A DNA stretch of 64,000 bases from Cystobacterineae bacterium (lineage in GTDB: Bacteria; Myxococcota; Myxococcia; Myxococcales; Myxococcaceae). The number at the start of each line of letters is the position of its first letter. Position 1 is the stretch's first letter. Location of the stretch: assembly GCA_009782175.1 (NCBI GenBank), contig WRKR01000012.1, positions 1 through 64,000 on the forward strand, read 5' to 3'. Shown here piece after piece: positions 41,517 through 49,510 of the stretch. The translations under genes were made by a program, and so were the position numbers. Below the pieces are notes generated by a model. That model saw only the letters and a program-made list of their open reading frames with translations. It was not told the origin of the DNA and ran no database searches.

Positions 41517-41831
41517 GTGAAGCCACTCATTGAATATATAGCACGGGCCTTGGCTTCCTCTCCCGAAGAGGTAGAAGTAAGCATTTGTGAAAGCCCCAAA
41601 GGCCCTGTGTGCACGTTGAAGGTTGCCGAAGAGGACGTAGGCAAAATAATTGGAAGAGACGGCCGCACCATCCATGCCCTGCGCACCGTGGCCTCTTCTT
41701 GCCTGAGGCTGCCCGAAAGCAAGCTGCAGTTGGATGTGGAAGGGAAAAAGCCCTCTGCGGTTGCCCCTGCTTCCCCTGCTACCTTGGTTGTTTCCGCTGC
41801 TCCTGCTGCTTCCGCTGCTCCCTCCCCATGA
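41517..41831 (+). CDS. khpA: KH-domain RNA-binding protein KhpA
   Basis: A 104-residue RNA-binding protein. GTG 41517, about six bases after GGGGG, gives MKPLIEYIARALASSP, the standard start. The single KH domain contains the GxxG loop in GKIIGRDGRTIHALR. The family protein normally stops around 76 residues; this one continues into an Ala/Pro/Ser-rich tail ending AAPSP, likely disordered. The stop overlaps rimM (ATGA), so they are coupled. Confidence 0.93.
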   Translation: MKPLIEYIARALASSPEEVEVSICESPKGPVCTLKVAEEDVGKIIGRDGRTIHALRTVASSCLRLPESKLQLDVEGKKPSAVAPASPATLVVSAAPAASAAPSP

Positions 41832-42337
41832 AAGCATGGCTTCAGCTGGGCTATGTTTCCCGCACATTCGGCACGCGTGGGGAGGTGGTGGTGAAAACCT
41901 TCGATCCTCAAAGCCAGAGTGTGCAACTGGCCAGGTGTTTGCAGTTCCGCAAGAGGGGCCTGGGGGAGGGGTACATTTTGGCTTTAACGGGGAAGAGGAA
42001 GCTCAACGAGGGGTGGAGTATTTCCCTGGAGGGGTTGAATACACCAGAGGAGGCGCGGCAGCTGGTAGGCGCCAGGGTTTATATAGCGCGCGAGGACATG
42101 GGGGTGCTGCAGGAGGGGGAGTTTTTTCTGGAGGACTGGGTTGGGTTGGAGGCGCGCCTGGAGTCTGGCGAAACGTTGGGGCATGTCAGCACTTTGCTTT
42201 ATGTGGGCCCTGTGCCCAACCTTGTCATCCACAATAAAGAGGGGAAGGAGTGGATGGTGCCCTGGGTAGATGAATATGTGCCCAAGCTGTGCATGGAAGA
42301 AGGCTATGTTGTGGTGCGTCCTTGGGAGTGGGTTTAG
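41828..42337 (+). CDS. rimM: 16S rRNA processing protein RimM
   Basis: A 169-residue ribosome-maturation factor assisting 30S head assembly. The ATG overlaps the khpA stop. The N-terminal barrel has LQLGYVSRTFGTRGEVVVKT; the C-terminal PRC barrel has LEDWVGLEA and NLVIHNKEGKEWMVPWVDEYV. Family length is normal. trmD follows after four bases. Confidence 0.95.
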   Translation: MKAWLQLGYVSRTFGTRGEVVVKTFDPQSQSVQLARCLQFRKRGLGEGYILALTGKRKLNEGWSISLEGLNTPEEARQLVGARVYIAREDMGVLQEGEFFLEDWVGLEARLESGETLGHVSTLLYVGPVPNLVIHNKEGKEWMVPWVDEYVPKLCMEEGYVVVRPWEWV

Positions 42338-42341
42338 CTTT

Positions 42342-43094
42342 ATGTTTGAGTTGAGTGTTTTGAGTTTATTCCCTGGGCTTATTGAGGGCTATGCCCAAGA
42401 GAGTGTGGTGGGGCGGGCATTGGCTCATGGCATATTCCGTTTGCATGCGGTGGACATACGTTCTTTTGCGAGGGACAAGCACCGGGTGGTGGATGACATA
42501 CCTTATGGAGGGGGTGCCGGCATGCTCATGAAGGCGGAGCCGGTAGTATTAGCCATTGAGTCCAGCCGGCGGCAATTTCCGCAAGTGCCTGTGTGGTTAA
42601 TGGGGCCTTGTGGGCGGCGTTTTGATCAGCATTGTGCGCGTGAGTTAGCGAGGGGAGCGGGCATGGTGTTGGTGTGTGGGCGTTATGAGGGGATAGATGA
42701 GCGCGTGAGGGCCCATGTGGATGGGGAGTTGTCCGTGGGCGACTATATATTGACGGGAGGAGAGTTGGCAGCGCTTTGCGTTATGGATGCGGTGGTACGT
42801 CTGCTTCCCCGAGCTTTGGGCAATGAAGAGTCTGCCTCTTCAGAAAGTTTTGAGGAAGGGTTTTTGGAGCACCCCCACTATACGCGTCCAGCCTTGTTTC
42901 GCGGGATAGAAGTTCCCCCTGTGTTGTTGAGTGGCAACCATGCGCGCATTGCTGCGTGGAGGCGTTGGCAGTCGTTAAAGCGCACTCAGGCTTTGCGCCC
43001 GGACTTGCTTGAAAAGCGCAAGCTCAGCCCTGAAGAGCAGAGGCTGCTTTTTCAGGAAGAGGACATTTGGGGTTTAGACGAAGAGGGAGCTTAA
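42342..43094 (+). CDS. trmD: tRNA (guanine-N1)-methyltransferase TrmD
   Basis: A 250-residue SPOUT enzyme making m1G37, which prevents frameshifting. ATG 42342 gives MFELSVLSLFPGLIEGY, the usual start. The knot region has VCGRYEGIDERV and SVGDYILTGGELAALCVMDAVVRLLP, with C-terminal LLSGNHARIAAWRR. Its 3' end overlaps the end of the convergent prs gene by 21 bases, so both transcripts must read through one another's tails. Confidence 0.97.
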   Translation: MFELSVLSLFPGLIEGYAQESVVGRALAHGIFRLHAVDIRSFARDKHRVVDDIPYGGGAGMLMKAEPVVLAIESSRRQFPQVPVWLMGPCGRRFDQHCARELARGAGMVLVCGRYEGIDERVRAHVDGELSVGDYILTGGELAALCVMDAVVRLLPRALGNEESASSESFEEGFLEHPHYTRPALFRGIEVPPVLLSGNHARIAAWRRWQSLKRTQALRPDLLEKRKLSPEEQRLLFQEEDIWGLDEEGA

Positions 43095-44027
43095 GGACTC
43101 GGCGCGGTGGATGCGAGCGATGGCTTCGCCGAAGAGCATTTCCGTGCTGACGGTGCGGATGCGGCCGGAGGTTTTGGCTTTTTCAGTCAGGGGGATGGTA
43201 TCGGTGACAACCAACTCTTCGAGGCAGGAGTCGTGGATGCGGTCCAAGGCGGGGCCGCTGAGGACGGGGTGGACGGCATAGGCGAAGACGCGTCTTGCGC
43301 CATTGGCTTTGAGGGCGGCGGCGCCCAGCGTAATGGTTCCCGCCGTATCAATAATATCGTCGATGATGAGGGCATCTTTTCCTCGGACATCACCTATCAA
43401 ATTCATAATTTCTGTGGCATTGGCTTGAGGCCTGCGTTTGTCGACGATGGCCAGTTGGCAATCGAGGCGTTTGGAATAAGCGCGCGAGCGCTCTACGCCT
43501 CCCGCGTCAGCAGAAACAATAACCAGCTCTGAGGGGTTGGGAAAGCGTTGACGAATGTCCTCGAGGAAGACAGGCGCGGCATAAATATGGTCCGTGGGTA
43601 TATTGAAGAAGCCTTGGATTTGACCCACATGCATATCCATGGAGACGACGCGCGTTGCCCCTGCCACCTCTATTAAGTCAGCGACCAAGCGTGCCGTAAT
43701 AGGCGTGCGAGGAGCCACCTTTCTGTCCTGACGTGCATAACCATAATAGGGGATGACGGCGTTGATGGAGCCTGCGCTTGCGCGCCGGAGTGCGTCACAA
43801 ATAATCAACAGTTCCATGAGGTTGTTATTAACAGGTGGGCAAGTGGACTGGAGGATGAAGACATCGAGGCCTCTTACATTTTCACCCAATTCCACATTGG
43901 TTTCTCCGTCGGAGAATTGAGTGACGTTGATTTTAGCGAGGGGTTTGCCCAGGTATTGGCATACGCGGATGGCCAAGTTTTTGTTGGAGTTGCCAGTAAA
44001 AATTTTGAAGTCGTGGTTTAGGGGCAT
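43074..44027 (-). CDS. prs: ribose-phosphate pyrophosphokinase
   Basis: A 317-residue enzyme making PRPP for nucleotide, His and Trp synthesis. ATG 44027 (MPLNHDFKIFTGNSN) matches the family start better than the upstream in-frame codon at 44054. Conserved blocks: FSDGETNVEL, YYGYARQDRK, SMDMHVGQIQGFF (divalent-metal His region) and the PRPP loop IIDDIIDTAGT. Complete; convergent with trmD, 21-base overlap. Confidence 0.97.
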   Translation of the reverse strand: MPLNHDFKIFTGNSNKNLAIRVCQYLGKPLAKINVTQFSDGETNVELGENVRGLDVFILQSTCPPVNNNLMELLIICDALRRASAGSINAVIPYYGYARQDRKVAPRTPITARLVADLIEVAGATRVVSMDMHVGQIQGFFNIPTDHIYAAPVFLEDIRQRFPNPSELVIVSADAGGVERSRAYSKRLDCQLAIVDKRRPQANATEIMNLIGDVRGKDALIIDDIIDTAGTITLGAAALKANGARRVFAYAVHPVLSGPALDRIHDSCLEELVVTDTIPLTEKAKTSGRIRTVSTEMLFGEAIARIHRAESLSSLFV

Positions 44028-44170
44028 GATGGTGCTCGATAGATCAGCGCACACTCCAGGTCAATCATCAGGCGTTCAATAAAGGAAAAGGTGAGAGAAA
44101 GAAAAAGGCGAGGGGGGTGGGCTTGCGTATTTACGAGTCCTTTTTTTTTAAGGGAGCTGCTTTTAGAGGC

Positions 44171-44198
44171 TTGACTTAGGCTTTCACCCAGGTATTTC
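44171..44198 (+). promoter_or_regulatory. candidate infC promoter
   Basis: TTGACT (44171-44176), a 16-base spacer, then TATTTC (44193-44198). About 36 bases upstream of the apparent infC start. A hairpin CCCAG...CTGGG overlaps the -10. Weak match, inferred. Confidence 0.35.
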
Positions 44199-44217
44199 TC
44201 TGGGCTCTGAAGTATTT

Positions 44218-44236
44218 TCAGGAGGGTTAGCTTATC
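44218..44236 (+). promoter_or_regulatory. infC ribosome-binding site with ATC start codon
   Basis: AGGAGGG at 44219-44225 or so, eight bases before ATC at 44234. In frame, ATC begins IVRDQRTNRRIRAREVRVVG, the conserved IF-3 N terminus, and a TAG at 44228 closes the frame just upstream. No ATG, GTG or TTG is available before the conserved region; the first GTG (44279) would delete it. IF-3 genes classically use AUU for autoregulation. Confidence 0.85.
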
Positions 44237-45019
44237 GTTAGAGATCAGAGGACCAATAGGCGAATTCGGGCACGAGAAGTGAGAGTTGTAGGCCCCCGTG
44301 GCGAGCAGCTGGGCGTGTTAACACTGGAAGCTGCTTTGGCGCATGCTGGGCAGGAAGGGTTGGATTTGGTTGAAGTCAACCCCATGGCCAGGCCTCCTGT
44401 CTGCAAAATTATGGACTATGGCCGCTTCAAATATGAGGAGAAGAAGAAGGCCAACGAGACCAAAAAGAAGCAGGTTGTCGTCAAGGTGAAGGAAATGAAG
44501 CTGCGGCCGAAGACGGAGGAGCACGACTATGAGTTTAAGGTGCGCAACATTCGCAGTTTTGTTGAAGAAGGCAACAAGGCCAAAGTCACCATTATGTTCC
44601 GTGGGCGGGAGATTACGCACAGAGATCGCGGCCAAGCTGTTTTAGACGATGTTGCTAAAGATCTGGCAGACGTGGCAATGGTGGAAATGCCTCCTCGAAT
44701 GGAGGGGAGGCAGATGTTTATGATCTTAGCACCCAACCCCAAAGTTGCCCAGAAGGCCAGAGATCTACAAAAGCAACAGGTGGCAGCCATGGAGCGAGCC
44801 AAGCGAGATCAAAAGCGACTTCGAGACAAAGCGGATTTGGAAGCAAAACTTTCTCCAGAGAATGTGGCAGCCGAAAAAGCTCCCTCAGAGAATGTAGCAG
44901 CTGAAAAAGCTCCTTCAGAGAATGTGGCAACTGAAAAAGCCCCCTCAGAGGCTGTGGCGGTTGAGTCCGTTTCTTCGAAGGATTTTGAAGGGGAGAGTGA
45001 AGTAACAGCAAACAGTTGA
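44234..45019 (+). CDS. infC: translation initiation factor IF-3 with long repeat tail (ATC start)
   Basis: About 261 residues, starting at a non-canonical ATC. The N-domain continues through VRVVGPRGEQLGVLTLEAAL and PVCKIMDYGRFKYEEKKK; the C-domain includes KLRPKTEEHDYEFKVRNIRSF and MPPRMEGRQMFMIL. IF-3 normally ends near residue 180; here about 70 extra residues follow, with SENVA(A/T)EKAP repeated three times. AUU/AUC starts let IF-3 repress its own translation. I recall the Myxococcus xanthus Dsg protein as an IF-3 with an AUC start and a C-terminal tail; that supports the taxonomy but I cannot check it here. First gene of infC-rpmI-rplT. Confidence 0.93.
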   Translation: MVRDQRTNRRIRAREVRVVGPRGEQLGVLTLEAALAHAGQEGLDLVEVNPMARPPVCKIMDYGRFKYEEKKKANETKKKQVVVKVKEMKLRPKTEEHDYEFKVRNIRSFVEEGNKAKVTIMFRGREITHRDRGQAVLDDVAKDLADVAMVEMPPRMEGRQMFMILAPNPKVAQKARDLQKQQVAAMERAKRDQKRLRDKADLEAKLSPENVAAEKAPSENVAAEKAPSENVATEKAPSEAVAVESVSSKDFEGESEVTANS

Positions 45020-45080
45020 CATGGCCTTGTTTGCGAGATAGGAGGGCGGTTTCCTCAATTTTTGCCAGGAAGATACGGTT

Positions 45081-45290
45081 ATGCCCAAGCTCAAAACGAA
45101 GAGCGGAGCGAAGAAGAGGTTTCAAGTTAAGAAGGGTGGCAAGGTGAAGCACGCCAAGGCCAATGCGAAGCACTTGTTTACTTTTTCGAAGTCGACGAGC
45201 AACAAGCGCCACAACAGAGGTTGCAGTCACCTTCGAGAGATGGACGCGAAGAAGGTTATTAAAGAGCTGTTTCCCTATGGCGCCAGCTAG
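45081..45290 (+). CDS. rpmI: 50S ribosomal protein L35
   Basis: A 69-residue basic protein with the family start MPKLKTKSGAKKRF and core KHLFTFSKSTSNKRHNRG. It sits between infC (61 bases upstream) and rplT (21 bases downstream), the conserved order. Confidence 0.96.
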   Translation: MPKLKTKSGAKKRFQVKKGGKVKHAKANAKHLFTFSKSTSNKRHNRGCSHLREMDAKKVIKELFPYGAS

Positions 45291-45311
45291 CGCCCTGAGA
45301 GAGAGATTGTC

Positions 45312-45674
45312 ATGCGCATAAAACGAGGAGTGAAAGCGCGTCGTCGCCGAAATAGAATATTAAAGCTTTCCAAGGGCTACCGAGGGCGCAGGAAGAATTG
45401 TTTTCGCCGGGCGAAGGAGGCCGTAGAGCGGGGTTTGGACTATGCCTCAAGAGACAGAGCTCGCCGGAAGAGGGAGTTTCGCTCTTTGTGGATAGTACGC
45501 ATTAACGCTGCTGCCCGCAGTTTAGGAATGAATTACTCTGGCTTGTTGGCCGCTTTGACCAAGGCCAATGTCCAAGTGGACCGAAAAATTCTCGCGGATT
45601 TGGCGGTGGCAGATTTTTCAGGTTTTGCTGCGGTGGTCGATGTTGCGAAGGCGGGAGTGAAGGCAGCAGCCTAG
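45312..45674 (+). CDS. rplT: 50S ribosomal protein L20
   Basis: A 120-residue 23S-binding assembly protein with [33 protein letters not shown], which is diagnostic, and the later LNYSGL-type segment [19 protein letters not shown]. In other bacteria L20 represses this operon through the leader; I did not identify the RNA target here. The stop TAG starts a gene-end repeat, 37 bases from the exbD stop. Confidence 0.96.
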   Translation: MRIKRGVKARRRRNRILKLSKGYRGRRKNCFRRAKEAVERGLDYASRDRARRKREFRSLWIVRINAAARSLGMNYSGLLAALTKANVQVDRKILADLAVADFSGFAAVVDVAKAGVKAAA

Positions 45675-45689
45675 ACCGCTTCCACCAAG
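45671..45689 (+). repeat. gene-end repeat at rplT stop
   Basis: CTAGACCGCTTCCACCAAG; the TAG is the rplT stop codon. Confidence 0.65.
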
Positions 45690-45711
45690 CTCACTGCAAA
45701 GCTCAACCGGC

Positions 45712-46164
45712 CTATGGCTGTGTTTGTCGAACGCCGATGGCCAATTGCTCCAAGCCGGCGGTTTGAGCCATTCCCATGACTTCGACGACTTTTCCATGGG
45801 GTACACCTTCGTCTGCTTGAATGACGACCAGGGTATGAGGGGCTTTGCTTTTGGCTTCCCTGAAGAGGGTTTCAAGCTCTTGAGGGCTGACGACATGGCC
45901 TGAAGCGACGAGGCGTCCATCCGCCAGAACGGCAATGGACAAGTCATCTACAGGCAAGGTGGTGCTTGCATTTCCTCCCTGGGGGAGGTTGACGCGTATT
46001 CCGCTGGGGTTGGAGCTGCTTGGGGGGGCGATGATGACAGAGCTTGTCACCATAAAAATAATAAGCAGCACGAGAAAAATATCCGTCAACGGCGTGATAT
46101 TAATTTCAGAGAAGACGGCTTCATTTTGAGCTTCTTCTTCATTTGAAAAAGGCTCTGTTGACAT
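45712..46164 (-). CDS. exbD: ExbD/TolR-family biopolymer transport protein
   Basis: A 150-residue inner-membrane protein that, with ExbB/TolQ, converts proton motive force into work on TonB or TolA-like partners. One N-terminal helix follows INITPLTDIFLVLLIIFMVT, which carries the essential membrane Asp in PLTDI. The periplasmic domain ends near residue 150. A GGAGG inside the end of the upstream gene precedes ATG 46164. No tonB or tolA is adjacent, so ExbD and TolR cannot be distinguished. Confidence 0.9.
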   Translation of the reverse strand: MSTEPFSNEEEAQNEAVFSEINITPLTDIFLVLLIIFMVTSSVIIAPPSSSNPSGIRVNLPQGGNASTTLPVDDLSIAVLADGRLVASGHVVSPQELETLFREAKSKAPHTLVVIQADEGVPHGKVVEVMGMAQTAGLEQLAIGVRQTQP

Positions 46165-46167
46165 GGG

Positions 46168-46929
46168 CTAGGCCTCCTCCATGGGCATAGGTGGAGGCTC
46201 AGACGAAGGGGTTGAAGAGGGGGCTGGTTTTGTGCAAGCAGCAGGAGCAGAGGGTGAGGGAGCAGAAGGCATATTTTCTGAGGTCGTTTTTGCAGACAGG
46301 AGGAGCTCTGTAAATTCGGCGAAAATGAGTTTGAGCTCCATGGAGAGGCGGGAGAGGCGTGACTGGAAATAGTTGAAGAGGATGACGGCCAGCACAGCGA
46401 CGAGAATGCCTGCGGCGGTGGCGATCAGCGCTTCAGAAATACCCGTCATAACGCTGGCGGGGCCCCCAGTGCCGCCGGATTGTACATCCAGGCCGAGCTC
46501 TTTAAAAGCCATCATAATTCCCGCGACAGTGCCAAAGAGGCCGATGAAAGGCGTTACGGCGCCGACGGTGGCCAGCAACCAGAGGGAGCCTCTGAGGTTG
46601 AGGGTTTGAGAGAGCCTTTCTCTCTCTATGGCGGTTGTGGGGTTTATACGCTGTGCTGCCTGAAAGCCTGCGCGGAAAACTTCAGCGAGAGGCAAAGCCG
46701 AGCGCTCTGCGAGCGCCCTGGCTGCGGGAATGTCATTTTGCAGGAGTTGGCGGGCAATGTTTTCAAAAAGCGTGCGTGTTTTGGGGCCGAGGGACCAGAG
46801 CACAATGAGGCGCTCAACGGCCACAGCCAGAGAAAGCAGGCAGGCCAGGAAGATGATGGCGAGGGTGAGGCCACCTGCCAGCGTGATGTTGTCCAGGTGC
46901 AGCCACTGCAAAAAAATATCCATTTTCAT
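46168..46929 (-). CDS. exbB: ExbB/TolQ/MotA-family proton channel protein
   Basis: A 253-residue protein with three membrane helices, and the family block TVGAVTPFIGLFGTVAGIMMAF plus a later GISEALIATAAGILVAVLAV. A Pro/Ser-rich tail (SPSAPAACTKPAPSSTPSSE) extends beyond the usual end. It overlaps nothing but is only three bases from exbD, so one operon is likely. Start at 46929 or 46923 cannot be decided. It is divergent from the lipoprotein gene at 47014. Confidence 0.9.
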   Translation of the reverse strand: MKMDIFLQWLHLDNITLAGGLTLAIIFLACLLSLAVAVERLIVLWSLGPKTRTLFENIARQLLQNDIPAARALAERSALPLAEVFRAGFQAAQRINPTTAIERERLSQTLNLRGSLWLLATVGAVTPFIGLFGTVAGIMMAFKELGLDVQSGGTGGPASVMTGISEALIATAAGILVAVLAVILFNYFQSRLSRLSMELKLIFAEFTELLLSAKTTSENMPSAPSPSAPAACTKPAPSSTPSSEPPPMPMEEA

Positions 46930-47013
46930 TCTGTTCTCGAATTCATGGACCTCAATAAAATATTAGAATAAAGAAGCCTTTCTCTGCGTAGAATGGCAAG
47001 GCATGGCAAAGCA

Positions 47014-47841
47014 ATGAGTTTGAGAGAAACCCTCCCTATAGCGCTGATAAGCTGTTTTGTGCACTTCAGCTGTATACATACAGCGCCGACAGGGCAAAAG
47101 CCGCTTGTGCAGATGCCCCCGGAGCAGCTGATAGAGCGCATAGAGCGCGAAGCCGCGGAAATCCGCAGCCTCAAAGGACAAGCACGCCTCAAAATAGACG
47201 CGCCGCAACAAAAAGGCGTGGTTGAAGTGTTGATAGCCGTTCAGCTTCCTGACTCTATACATTTGGAATTGTTAGATGGTTTGGGGCGTCCCCTTCGAAT
47301 TTTCGTTTCGCATTCAGGGCGCTTTTCCTTGTGGGACTTAGAAAAGTCCGAGTTTTTTCGTGGAGTTGCGACGCAGGAAAACCTGGAGCGTTTTTTGCCA
47401 CTTTATTTTTCTCCGAGGGAGCTTGTGCAGGTTTTGTTAGGAATGGCTCCGCGTTTTATGGGAGGGCAAGTGCAGGTGGAGGAGGATACTCAAAACAGGG
47501 GTGGTGGGGGCAAGCGCAGATACCTTTGGCTAAGGGCGGAGAATTTCTCACAACTGTGGAGTGTGGATGTTGAGGACTTTCGGGTTATTGAAAGTGAGCT
47601 AAAAGGGGCTCGGGACTACCATTTGACATTTGCTTCTTTTGTGCGCCTAAACTCCCGGAAGGTTTTTCCGGAGAAGCGCACACTCAAAGTCCCCTCCTCT
47701 GAATTGTTTTTGGAATTAAGCTATACGGATTATTCAACAAACAAGGAATTGGAAGAGAAATTATTTATTTTAGCTCCTCCACAAGGGATTCGTGTAGTTG
47801 ACGTTGAAGAGGGTATAAGCTTGGATGGGGGTGGTGGCTAA
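47014..47841 (+). CDS. LolB / DUF4292-like outer-membrane lipoprotein
   Basis: A 275-residue lipoprotein; ATG 47014 gives a signal ending in lipobox FVHFSC. The early mature segment RIEREAAEIRSLKGQARLKID followed by VVEVLIAVQLPDSIHLELLDGLGRPLRIFVSHSGRFSLWD has the strand pattern of LolB/DUF4292 beta-barrel-like folds. Family members insert or carry lipoproteins; a specific role is inference. The C-terminal half resembles DUF4292 more than LolB. Divergent from exbB by 84 bases. Confidence 0.75.
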   Translation: MSLRETLPIALISCFVHFSCIHTAPTGQKPLVQMPPEQLIERIEREAAEIRSLKGQARLKIDAPQQKGVVEVLIAVQLPDSIHLELLDGLGRPLRIFVSHSGRFSLWDLEKSEFFRGVATQENLERFLPLYFSPRELVQVLLGMAPRFMGGQVQVEEDTQNRGGGGKRRYLWLRAENFSQLWSVDVEDFRVIESELKGARDYHLTFASFVRLNSRKVFPEKRTLKVPSSELFLELSYTDYSTNKELEEKLFILAPPQGIRVVDVEEGISLDGGGG

Positions 47842-48009
47842 AGGTGGCTCAACGCGGGGCTTAAAGCGGCTGGTGGCCACAACATAGAGGGTGTTTTCTG
47901 GAGAAAGAAGGGATAAAAGTACATTGGGTATTTTTAAAATGTTAGGCAGAAGGAGCTAGGCGGGAATTGGGTTTGGGTTATACTTGGCAACAGAGCGTTA
48001 TGCCTGCTT

Positions 48010-48915
48010 ATGAAAAAGAAAATTGGTGAAATTCTTATAGCGCACAAGATCATCTCCGCTGAGGACATGGGAGAGGCATTGGCGCTTCAGGTGGATGGAG
48101 ACCCAAGCCGACTGGGGGAGATTTTGATTCAGCAAGGTCGACTTGAGGCTGATGCGCTGGCCCGGGCTTTGGCTGAACAGAAAATGCTTCCTTATACGGA
48201 GCTCAGCATGGTGTCTTCTTCGGTTGCCCAAGTGCTCCCTTTAAGTTTTCAGCAGCGCCACGGGCTGATTCCATTTGAAGAGGCTTCCCCGGGCGAGTTT
48301 TGTATAGCCGTGGCAGACCCGATGGCCACGGATGCCATTGAGCGAGCCAGGAGTGGGTTGAGTGCGAAGTCCATACGGCTTTATGTTGCTTCCTCGGATG
48401 AAATAGAGCGGGTGTTGTCGGCCTTAGGGGACAATGAGTTGGCCTCAGGGGAAGTTTTGCTTTCTTCCGGGACAGAGAGCTCTCAGAAACAACCTGAGCT
48501 TGTTGAAGAGGATTTGTTCGACGCTTTGGGGGCTGATGAGCCGTTGGAAGACGGGTTTTCGCCTGCTGTGGGTTTGACACAGCAAGAGCTAAGGCCGCTG
48601 GCGGCGTTGGATGAGAAGACACAAATTGCGTGGGTGCCAGGTCCGCCTGCGGAGACGAATACGGTTTTGATGAAGCCCGCCAGGAAACCTTCTGTTGCGG
48701 ATGAGCGAGAGAAGACGCCCAAGCTGGGTTCCATTGAAACTTTGCCCAGCTTGTCTCCTTTTGCTGCACAACTTGCGAAGCTTCTGAGTGGGAAGGGGGC
48801 TGCGGAGTTGTCAGAGGTTGTTGTTGCTTTGGCGGATTTGCTGGTGAGCAAATCCATTTTGTCTCGTGAAGAGGTTTTGGATATTTTTGCTTCGTCACCT
48901 GCAGAGAAGTGGTGA
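48010..48915 (+). CDS. MshEN-domain (type II secretion/T4P ATPase N-terminal) protein without ATPase
   Basis: A 301-residue protein. The N-terminal ~145 residues are an MshEN / GspE N-terminal domain. The second copy of its c-di-GMP motif is exact: RLGEILIQQGRLEADALARALAEQ (RLGxxLxxxGxxxxxxLxxxLxxQ). The first copy is degenerate: KIG...M...L..Q. No Walker motifs follow; the C-terminal half is acidic, low complexity (SLSPFAAQLAKLLSGK near the end). It may be a c-di-GMP sensor or adaptor for the neighbouring Tad genes. It abuts the DUF2085 gene directly. Confidence 0.85.
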   Translation: MKKKIGEILIAHKIISAEDMGEALALQVDGDPSRLGEILIQQGRLEADALARALAEQKMLPYTELSMVSSSVAQVLPLSFQQRHGLIPFEEASPGEFCIAVADPMATDAIERARSGLSAKSIRLYVASSDEIERVLSALGDNELASGEVLLSSGTESSQKQPELVEEDLFDALGADEPLEDGFSPAVGLTQQELRPLAALDEKTQIAWVPGPPAETNTVLMKPARKPSVADEREKTPKLGSIETLPSLSPFAAQLAKLLSGKGAAELSEVVVALADLLVSKSILSREEVLDIFASSPAEKW

Positions 48916-49350
48916 ATGTGGGGTTTGTTTTTATTCAGTCATCACCGTGAAGCTGAGTTGCACCGTTGCTATGCGGTGAAGGGGAAGTATTTTTGTGCCC
49001 GCTGCACAGGCCTCTATCCAGTGCTGGCATTGGCCCTCATGGTGCAGTTTGTTTTTTATGTTTCCCATGAAGAAATGCTTGTTGAGCGCTATGTTGTTTT
49101 AGGGCTCAGCTTGCCGGCCATTGTGGATTGGATGTGGGGCCAGTTTTGGCCTCATGCCTTTACTAACGGGTGGCGCACATGGACAGGTGGCCTTATGGGT
49201 CTGGCGTTGGGGCGCACCCTCTATATACACATGAAAGAGCCCTTTCCCATGGGCTTGCGTTGGCAACTGTTGGCCAGCCTCATTGCCGTCTTTTTGGTTT
49301 TGTTGCTAAAATGGGCAGGAGTGGCCCGCTCTTCACATGAAAAAAGCTAG
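48916..49350 (+). CDS. DUF2085 membrane protein
   Basis: A 144-residue membrane protein with about four helices. The N-terminal HHREAELHRCYAVKGKYFCARCTGLY matches the DUF2085 His/Cys pattern, possibly metal-binding. The ATG follows the previous stop with no gap, implying coupling with the MshEN protein. Function is unknown. A 160-base gap separates it from cpaB. Confidence 0.85.
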   Translation: MWGLFLFSHHREAELHRCYAVKGKYFCARCTGLYPVLALALMVQFVFYVSHEEMLVERYVVLGLSLPAIVDWMWGQFWPHAFTNGWRTWTGGLMGLALGRTLYIHMKEPFPMGLRWQLLASLIAVFLVLLLKWAGVARSSHEKS

Positions 49351-49510
49351 AGAGGCAGGCGCGCATGGGTTTGCTCATGCCCTAGGTTGTTATTTCCAGG
49401 CATGAAAAAGAAATACGGTTGGCAGAGCATAGAGAATATGCATACATTTGACGGCGTTGTTGGGTTTTCATTTTTGCTGTGTTTGTTCGTTTAACGGGAG
49501 AAGCTACGGT

